NCBI GenBank assembly: GCA_026770585.1
Contig: MU646470.1
Span: 290,611-300,642 of the forward strand
Length of the DNA stretch: 10,032 bases
Reading direction: 5' to 3'
Source: Baffinella frigidus
Lineage: Eukaryota; Cryptophyceae; Cryptomonadales; Baffinellaceae
Every line of letters starts with the position of its first letter. The first letter of the stretch is position 1. Position numbers and translations under genes: made by a program. The notes under the pieces are model-generated. The model did not search any database, was not told the DNA's origin, and was given only the letters and a program-made list of their open reading frames with translations. Below, in pieces: positions 6,108 to 10,032 of this stretch.

Positions 6108-6217
6108 GGTAACCGGGGCTCAAATCCGGTTTCGGTAACCGGACCTCCCGGGTTACCGACTTGGTAACCCGGTAACCGGTAACTCAAAAATCTCGTTTTC
6201 CCCCTTAGGCGGTAACC
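6108..6217. repeat. Cluster of GGTAAC sites
   Basis: GGTAAC occurs at 6108, 6134, 6163, 6171, 6178 and 6211, with GGTTACC on the opposite strand at 6151. CGGTTTCGGTAACCGG or close variants occur twice. The near-palindromic CCGGTAACCGG context could bind a dimeric factor upstream of the WD40 gene, or be a small repeat. Only the clustering is certain. Confidence 0.7.
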
Positions 6218-6878
6218 CGGGGTCAAGGGCCCTTGCCCGGCAAGGGGATCTGGGGCAGCCCTCAAACCCCCGAGGATCAGTGTCGGGGAGTGATCTCTAC
6301 CCGTTTGCGACACCGAGGTAATGCTCACGGGCCTCCGGGCCTGACCAGCTCGGAGCGGCTCACCATGTCAATGCGAGCAGCAGACGCTCTGGAGAAGCTT
6401 TGGCCCCTTCGGCCTCGTCGGCACTCTCCCCGCCCCCGTGAGCGCGACGGTCGTCACCCAGACGGTCCCCGATGTGGGCCTGCTGCCTCCTGGACCTCCT
6501 GAATTGGCCCACGTAGTTGCCCTCTCTCTCTGATCGAAGGTGACGGGCGTCCATTCTCTTGCATCCCCCTCTGGGGTACTTGCAACTTGGGCTCCTGCCC
6601 TCACGTAACTCCCTGCACGGAGCCTGGTCCGCGGTCGTGCTCTATCTTCAATGAAACCAGGACTGCTGCGTGTTCCCCCGTCGCTGCAACGCTTCACTTC
6701 AAGATAAAGTCCTGCCAAGCACACCCGGGCAGTCTCAAGTCACCAAGACGTCACAGAGCACAGCCTCGGTGGGGTGCATATGGGTGTGGGTGCATACGTG
6801 GTGGTTGTGTTAGTAGTGACAAATGTCTCTCACAGGGCAGGCGTCAGCTTGTCTCACGCAGGGCGTCCACCAGCCACC
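6218..6878. other. No gene recognised
   Basis: Higher-GC, unique-looking DNA. A 118-codon minus frame (6368-6724) and shorter overlapping frames have no recognisable domain, no supporting context and comparable competition in other frames. A coding exon here cannot be excluded but is not supported. CAAGGGCCCTTG at about 6224-6235 is a short palindrome. Confidence 0.5.
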
Positions 6879-7039
6879 AACCCTCACGGGAAGACCAAAT
6901 CGTCGATTTTCAGACCTAAGATTTCCCTCGCCAGCCAGGCGAATTCGCCTGGCTGTGTTAACTTGAGGTCCAATCTTGGTACAAAATCAACTTTAGGGGA
7001 CAGGTCGAGATCAACCGATTTGGTCCTTCCGTGAGGGTT
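6879..7039. mobile_element. MITE-like element, family 3, copy 1
   Basis: Terminal inverted repeats AACCCTCACGGGAAGACCAA (from 6879) and CGATTTGGTCCTTCCGTGAG (from 7016, ending 7039) match at 22 of 24 positions, giving an element of 161 bp. The same termini with a different interior occur at 9300-9436. The interior contains a perfect 24-bp palindrome at 6932-6955 centred on GAATTC. It has no coding capacity and is probably mobilised in trans. Confidence 0.8.
6932..6955. repeat. Perfect 24-bp palindrome
   Basis: CAGCCAGGCGAA then TTCGCCTGGCTG, perfectly self-complementary, inside the MITE-like element 6879-7039. Confidence 0.95.
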
Positions 7040-7193
7040 AGCGGAGACGTATGCGGTGAATGCGAAAGGCCGTGTCTGCGAAAGGCACCCACGTTGGCCA
7101 AGGAAGCTGGGAGTTTTTGCAGGATAAGTTGAAGTGTCCGCTTATAGTGGGAATTGAAAGAACCTAACGAAACTAAAGGGCCCGCGCTTATCT

Positions 7194-7205
7194 TATCCGC
7201 ACAAT
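7194..7205. repeat. Left target-site duplication of SINE-like copy B
   Basis: TATCCGCACAAT, identical to 7340-7351 on the other side of the element. Confidence 0.8.
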
Positions 7206-7339
7206 TGTAGGAGGTGGAGTTAGAATCCATCCGGAAAATGCTCGTATGAGCGGCCGACACGGGGTACAGTAAGTGGCACAATGCGTAGCATGTGCGGCGC
7301 TGACGCTGGTTGTTTGGCAATAAATTATCAATCTCTCTC
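7206..7339 (+). mobile_element. SINE-like element, copy B (longer)
   Basis: 134 bp between perfect 12-bp direct repeats (7194-7205 and 7340-7351). Positions 7225-7337 match the inverted copy at 3353-3465 at 111 of 113 positions. The extra 19 bp at the left end (7206-7224) are absent from copy A. GTTAGAATCC at about 7219-7228 resembles a polymerase III B box (GGTTCGAATCC), and the right end is A/T-rich (AATAAATTATCAATC). This fits a small tRNA-derived SINE, but no clear A box was seen. Confidence 0.7.
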
Positions 7340-7351
7340 TATCCGCACAAT
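7340..7351. repeat. Right target-site duplication of SINE-like copy B
   Basis: TATCCGCACAAT, a perfect match to 7194-7205. Confidence 0.8.
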
Positions 7352-7378
7352 GCCGGAGTTCGACGCTGGTCAAATTGA

Positions 7379-7459
7379 CCCTACATCCTAAACCTAAGCC
7401 CTGAACCCTAAACCCTAAACCCTGAACCCTGAACCCTAAACCCTAAACCCTAAAACCTA
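7379..7459. repeat. Short telomere-like (CCCTAAA)n patch
   Basis: About ten 7-mers of CCCTAAA and CCCTGAA, with CCCTAAACCCTAAACCCTAA at the right end. The C-rich strand is plus. It lies shortly after the SINE-like element. Confidence 0.95.
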
Positions 7460-7620
7460 CGAGTAATATTGCACACTGTGGGCCCATCCCTAGGGCTCTA
7501 CATTTACGGTGGTCCTAACGGGGCAGCGGGTTCTTGCATTGGAGGCACCCCTCGTTGACGATCGACCCTTCTCTCTACACAAAGACTCCAACGCCCATAA
7601 TGGCTCCAACACCCTAGCGA
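7460..7620. other. No gene recognised
   Basis: Spacer between the telomere-like patch and the foldback cluster. No repeat or coding signal was recognised. Confidence 0.5.
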
Positions 7621-7732
7621 CAGGGGTACCTCGCTCAGAAGGAGCCGCTCACCCCTAGAACCACCGTAGGGCCATAGGTATCGACCTACTGTGAGGTCCT
7701 AGGGGAGTGCCTTGTGAGCGAGGTAACCCTGT
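7621..7732. mobile_element. Foldback element, copy 2 (diverged)
   Basis: The left arm CAGGGGTACCTCGCTCAGAA and the right arm CTTGTGAGCGAGGTAACCCT face each other around an interior with CACCGTAGGGCCATAGG and CTACTGTGAGGTCCTAGGGG. The right arm has lost part of the GGCGGTTTCTT block. Confidence 0.8.
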
Positions 7733-7854
7733 ACATGGGTACCTCGCTCATAAGAAACCGCCCACCCCACTTAGGACCACCATAGGGCCCTAGGCATAGC
7801 CCTACTGTAGGATCCTAGGGGGGGCGGTTTCTTATGCGCGAGGCACCCCTGTAG
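7732..7854. mobile_element. Foldback element, copy 3
   Basis: Left arm GGGTACCTCGCTCATAAGAA then ACCGCCC, right arm GGGCGGTTTCTTATGCGCGA then GGCACCCCTGTAG. It abuts copy 2 with no spacer, so the two elements are in tandem. Confidence 0.85.
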
Positions 7855-7932
7855 GCTCGCGTGCAGTGGCTTGAACGGAGCCGCCCCGACACGCACATAG
7901 GACGCTCAAGTTGTGCGGGTGTATCCAAGACA

Positions 7933-8054
7933 TACAGGGGTATCTCGCTCATAAGAAACTGCCACCCCCTAGGACCCTACAGTAGGACTAGGCCTAGGGC
8001 CCTATGCTGGTCCTAGAGGGGGGCGCGGTTTCTTATGAGCGAGGTACCCCTGTA
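7933..8054. mobile_element. Foldback element, copy 4 (best preserved)
   Basis: Left end TACAGGGGTATCTCGCTCAT then AAGAAACTGCC, right end GGTTTCTTATGAGCGAGGTA then CCCCTGTA. The interior CCCTACAGTAGGACTAGGCC then TAGGGCCCTATGCTGG is also partly palindromic. At 122 bp with arms of about 38 bp, it is the clearest copy from which to define the ends. Confidence 0.9.
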
Positions 8055-8324
8055 GCTCTGTCCGAGTAAAACCGGGCTCGCCATGAAAGAATTTTAGCTG
8101 CCCTTTTGTACTGGAGTTTCTGCTCTCTATGTGTTTTGTGACGAGCTTATCTCAGAAAACGAGTTCTAAAACTCGTTTTCTAAAGTCAATTCCCCTACAA
8201 ATTTGTCAACTTATGCGGAGAGCAAAGAATAAGTTGACGAATTTGTAGGGGAATTGACTTAAGAAAATGAGTTTTAGAACTCGTTTTCTGAGATAAGAGC
8301 CCAGCTTTTACTCAGACAGAGCTA
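8053..8324. mobile_element. Nested inverted-repeat element (cloverleaf-forming)
   Basis: Outer arms TAGCTCTGTCCGAGTAAAAC... (8053-8079) and its complement (8297-8324) enclose inner arms 8147-8214 and 8229-8296. The inner arms are 68 bp each with about three mismatches, around a 14-base loop. Each inner arm contains a second hairpin: AGAAAACGAGTT / AACTCGTTTTCT around CTAA at 8154-8181, with the counterpart at 8262-8289. A 67-bp segment (8080-8146) is present only in the left arm, as if inserted after the inverted duplication formed. It has no coding capacity. It could be a foldback transposon or a source of double-stranded RNA. Confidence 0.85.
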
Positions 8325-8364
8325 GAAGACAACCACCCCCGATGTATCCAACAAAGCTCATCTC

Positions 8365-8479
8365 TACGGGGGTACCTCGCTCATAAGAGAACGCCCATCC
8401 CCTACGACAACCATAGGGCCCAGGCATGGGTCTTGGGGGGGGGCGTCTTCTTGAGAGCAAGGTACATGTACCCCTGTAG
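8365..8479. mobile_element. Foldback element, copy 5 (diverged)
   Basis: Left arm GGGGTACCTCGCTCATAAGA, right arm GGGCGTCTTCTTGAGAGCAA then GGTACATGTACCCCTGTAG. The right arm carries an extra ATGTAC next to GTAC, giving the palindrome GGTACATGTACC. Confidence 0.8.
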
Positions 8480-8643
8480 GTGGCTACGAGGCGCCCCGTC
8501 ACACGGTGGGCTTAGCGACCGGTCCATTTACTTGCGTGGTTCTGCTTAAGAATCGTTCGGAGCAAATCTCCTTGGACGCGCACCGTGTGGGTACGCGCGA
8601 TGGAGGGAGACGCGATTCGAAGCTGGCGAGATGGAGAGATGGA
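8480..8643. other. Spacer between foldback copies
   Basis: No gene or repeat recognised. Purine-rich towards the right (GATGGAGAGATGGAGCGATG). Confidence 0.45.
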
Positions 8644-8710
8644 GCGATGCAGAACCAGTTCCAGTGTCCCCCTATGTTGGGAGCTCGAAGAACCTCAAGG
8701 GCCTAAAGGA
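8644..8710 (-). repeat. Dispersed repeat 'CCCAACATA', copy 3 (inverted)
   Basis: GCAGAACCAGTTCCAGTGTC then CCCCTATGTTGGGAGCTCGA then AGAACCTCAAGGGCCTAAAG is the reverse complement of the block order seen at 838-918. Confidence 0.8.
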
Positions 8711-8722
8711 TGGAGAGAGGAG

Positions 8723-8786
8723 AGACTCGAAGAAGCTGGACTCGAAGAAGGTGGACTGCCGAAGCTAGACGACCGAAGCTTGACGG
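8723..8786. repeat. Degenerate GACTCGAAGAAGCTGGA tandem repeat
   Basis: GACTCGAAGAAGCTGGA then CTCGAAGAAGGTGGACT, followed by GCCGAAGCTAGACGA and CCGAAGCTTGACGGC. A further unit, CCGAAGCTGGACGG, lies at about 8960-8973 beyond foldback copies 6 and 7. Those foldbacks may therefore have been inserted inside this small array. Confidence 0.7.
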
Positions 8787-8898
8787 CCTCGCTCATAAGA
8801 GACCGCCCCCCCCTAGGACCCTACAGGGGGACCCTTCCTAGGGTCCTATGATGGTCCTAGGGGGTGGGCGGTTTCTTATGCGCGAGGTACCCCTGTAG
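8787..8898. mobile_element. Foldback element, copy 6
   Basis: Left arm CCTCGCTCATAAGAGACCGC (the outermost TACAGGGGTA is lost), right arm GGGCGGTTTCTTATGCGCGA then GGTACCCCTGTAG. The interior is CCTAGGACC...GGTCCTAGG. Confidence 0.88.
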
Positions 8899-8957
8899 GG
8901 CCCTATGGGTGTCCTAGGGGGTGGGCGGTTTCTTATGAGCGAAGTACCCCGTACATG
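8898..8957. mobile_element. Foldback element, copy 7 (right arm only)
   Basis: GGCCCTATGGGTGTCCTAGG then GGGTGGGCGGTTTCTTATGA then GCGAAGTACCCCGTAC. It directly repeats the right half of copy 6, so it may be a tandem duplication of that arm. Confidence 0.8.
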
Positions 8958-8973
8958 TACCGAAGCTGGACGG

Positions 8974-9078
8974 TGGCGCTACACGATGACGGCCTGCAGT
9001 GCAGAGGAAGGGTTTGAATCCACGCAAGGCTCCTTGGGAGGTATTTCAAAAGTCAATTTGCTCAGGTTTTTCAGAAGA
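8974..9078. other. No gene recognised
   Basis: Short unique-looking stretch without coding or structural signal. Confidence 0.4.
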
Positions 9079-9123
9079 GCTGGGCGATTCTCGCCCGGCT
9101 GTCCACTTTTGAAAAAAGTGGAC
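9079..9123. repeat. Two hairpins in tandem
   Basis: GCTGGGCGA-TTC-TCGCCCGGC (9079-9099, one G:T pair) is followed by GTCCACTTTT-GAA-AAAAGTGGAC (9101-9123, perfect 10-bp stem). The layout resembles bacterial terminators, but the context is eukaryotic. A repeat or RNA-structure origin is more likely. Confidence 0.8.
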
Positions 9124-9299
9124 AAACAACTCCAAGAACGGACCAATGGCTCCAACAACGGATCTGGAATGCCCCCCCGAGGATCCTGCGTGGACCCAAT
9201 GTGAGTAACGTTTGAATACCCCGAACCCGGAAACGTTGGGGGGGGGGGAGGAGGCTCTCGACGGGGCAGCGCAGAGTCACGCGTCTGAGAGTCACACCC

Positions 9300-9436
9300 A
9301 CCAACCCTCACGGCAGGACCAAATGATCGATTTTAGGTATTAGATTCACCCTTATAGACCCCCAGGATTTGGGGGGTCTGTTGGGGTAAATATTCAAATA
9401 CAAAATCGATCATTCGGTCCTCCCGTGAGGGTTGGT
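9300..9436. mobile_element. MITE-like element, family 3, copy 2
   Basis: Terminal inverted repeats ACCAACCCTCACGGCAGGAC... (9300-9334) and ...GTCCTCCCGTGAGGGTTGGT (9402-9436) match at 33 of 35 positions, giving 137 bp. The interior differs from copy 1 and holds a small hairpin around GACCCCCAGGATTTGGGGGG (from 9358). No clear target duplication was found at the boundaries. Confidence 0.85.
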
Positions 9437-9497
9437 AGACGCGTGCGCCTCAGTTGAGCATCTGAGAGTCACATGTTTCCGAGGTGGGCCCGTTTCT
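9428..9497. repeat. 70-bp direct repeat, copy 1
   Basis: Starts AGGGTTGGTAGACGCGTGCG, overlapping the right end of the MITE-like element, and ends GGTGGGCCCGTTTCT. It matches 9650-9719 at 68 of 70 positions. Confidence 0.95.
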
Positions 9498-9649
9498 TAA
9501 GGCTCATAGCCTTTTGTATCACTCCACTCAACTCAGGGCGCAAGGACCTCATTTACGACCTGTATCGAGAGTAATAAAGAAGAAGACGAGAGTCACACAC
9601 ATGCGCCTTAGTTGCCGCAACAAACTCATCAAGGACCGCGTGGTCCTCT
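9498..9649. other. Spacer between 70-bp repeats
   Basis: No gene recognised. GAGAGTCACACACATGCGCCTT at about 9589-9609 echoes the GAGAGTCACA and GTGCGCCT pieces of the flanking repeats, suggesting a third degraded unit. Confidence 0.45.
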
Positions 9650-9719
9650 AGGGTTGGTAGACGCGTGCGCCTCAGTTGGGTATCTGAGAGTCACATGTTT
9701 CCGAGGTGGGCCCGTTTCT
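9650..9719. repeat. 70-bp direct repeat, copy 2
   Basis: Second copy of 9428-9497. To its left, TGGTCCTCT resembles a shortened right end of the family 3 MITE (GGTCCTCCCGTG), so this copy probably carries a deletion-reduced MITE terminus. Confidence 0.95.
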
Positions 9720-9796
9720 GCCATAGACTTTGCCCGCCTCAGGTCCAACCCTAAACCCGATCCCTCAAGTAGCAAGGGGGTCAAAATTGACCCCCG

Positions 9797-9892
9797 ACAG
9801 GTCCTAGGCAGGTCATAGGGCCCTACGGTAGGGCGTATGCGCCTACAGGTCCTAGGCAGGTCATAGGGCCCTACGGTAGGGCGTATGCGCCT
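9797..9892. repeat. Perfect 48-bp tandem duplication
   Basis: 9797-9844 and 9845-9892 are identical. The unit starts ACAGGTCCTAGGCAGGTCAT and ends GGGCGTATGCGCCT. It is the reverse complement of the interior of the family 2 element at 3168-3278. Confidence 0.97.
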
Positions 9893-9912
9893 ACTGGCCA
9901 CTCACGGGATAC
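9797..9912. mobile_element. MITE-like element, family 2, copy 2 (broken)
   Basis: In inverted orientation to 3168-3278. The right end TGGCCACTCACGGGATACCC is present, the interior is duplicated, and the opposite terminus is missing beyond CCCCCGACAGG. Confidence 0.65.
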
Positions 9913-10032
9913 CCGGATCCGGGTTTTCGGAGGGGGGCGGTGGAGGGTAGGGGGGTGTACGTCAAGCCACGCTAAACCCTAAACCCGGATCCAGGTTTTT
10001 GGAGGGGGTTCGAGGAGGGTGGGGGGGTGTCG
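9911..10032. repeat. G-rich direct repeat, 72-bp period, cut by window end
   Basis: ACCCGGATCCGGGTTTTCGG then AGGGGGGCGGTGGAGGGTAG (9911-9961) is repeated with changes at 9983-10032. GCTAAACCCTAAACCC lies just before the second copy. The array probably continues past the window. Confidence 0.8.

Noticed and set aside
5070-6138. Several overlapping frames in the WD40 region (for example 5070-5459, 5428-5742, 5609-6001)
   Set aside because: Shadows of the WD40 exon in other frames. None shows a domain, while the minus frame 5999-5085 has clear WD40 blades.
6368-6724. 118-codon minus frame upstream of the WD40 gene
   Set aside because: No recognisable motif, competing frames of similar length, and no splice or context support. 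Kept only as a remote possibility.
8308-8851. Frames containing RGT(P/S)V, WELEEP or LIRDRPPLGPY peptides
   Set aside because: They are translations of foldback and dispersed repeats. Similar strings in predicted proteins are likely annotation artefacts.
7621-8957. CRISPR-like array of regularly repeated units
   Set aside because: Units are palindromic elements of about 110-125 bp with variable spacing and no unique spacers of uniform size.
9079-9123. Bacterial-style terminators
   Set aside because: The hairpins fit the shape, but the window is eukaryotic, and no gene ends just upstream on either strand.

Overview
This is a eukaryotic nuclear window, probably from a unicellular alga. It holds one convincing protein gene, a three-exon WD40-repeat protein on the minus strand (4282-5999), surrounded by repeats. 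The two introns are GT-AG, exon-exon phase is kept, and the window carries long degenerate arrays of the TTTAGGG/CCCTAAA type, the telomere unit of plants, many green algae, dinoflagellates and other alveolates. Direct repeats around introns and conceptual peptides from the foldback repeats resemble what I remember from dinoflagellate genomes. That placement is a guess, not shown by the sequence. No rRNA, tRNA, bacterial operon or CRISPR array was seen.

Layout. 1-19 is a G run. 20-1341 has no gene but holds a small hairpin and two opposed copies of a dispersed repeat. 1342-2380 is about 1 kb of degenerate CCCTAAA repeat. 2489-2663 is a CT/CGCT microsatellite. 2664-3640 is a mosaic of short repeats: a hairpin, three copies of a CAAAA(C)AACCTCT-type repeat, an inverted-terminal-repeat element and a SINE-like insertion with an 11-bp target duplication. 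3646-4003 holds a broken foldback element and a 103-bp hairpin. 4282-5999 is the WD40 gene. Its introns (4486-4605 and 4654-5084) are almost entirely telomere-like repeat. 6108-6217 is a cluster of GGTAAC sites upstream of the gene. 6879-7039 is a MITE-like element. 7206-7339 is a second, inverted copy of the SINE-like element with a 12-bp target duplication. 7379-7459 is another telomere-like patch. 7621-8957 is a cluster of six foldback elements around a nested cloverleaf-forming inverted repeat (8053-8324). 9300-10032 holds a second MITE-like copy, a 70-bp direct repeat, a perfect 48-bp tandem duplication and a terminal G-rich direct repeat.

The most interesting signal is in the WD40 gene. 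Intron 2 is exactly 120 bp from splice site to splice site and is flanked by a perfect 12-bp direct repeat that contains AG|GT. Insertion of telomere-like DNA with duplication of its target therefore appears to have supplied both splice sites. This looks like intron gain by insertion of telomeric-type repeat, either as an introner or as patching of a staggered break. Intron 1 is made of the same kind of DNA and shows multiples-of-7 higher-order growth.
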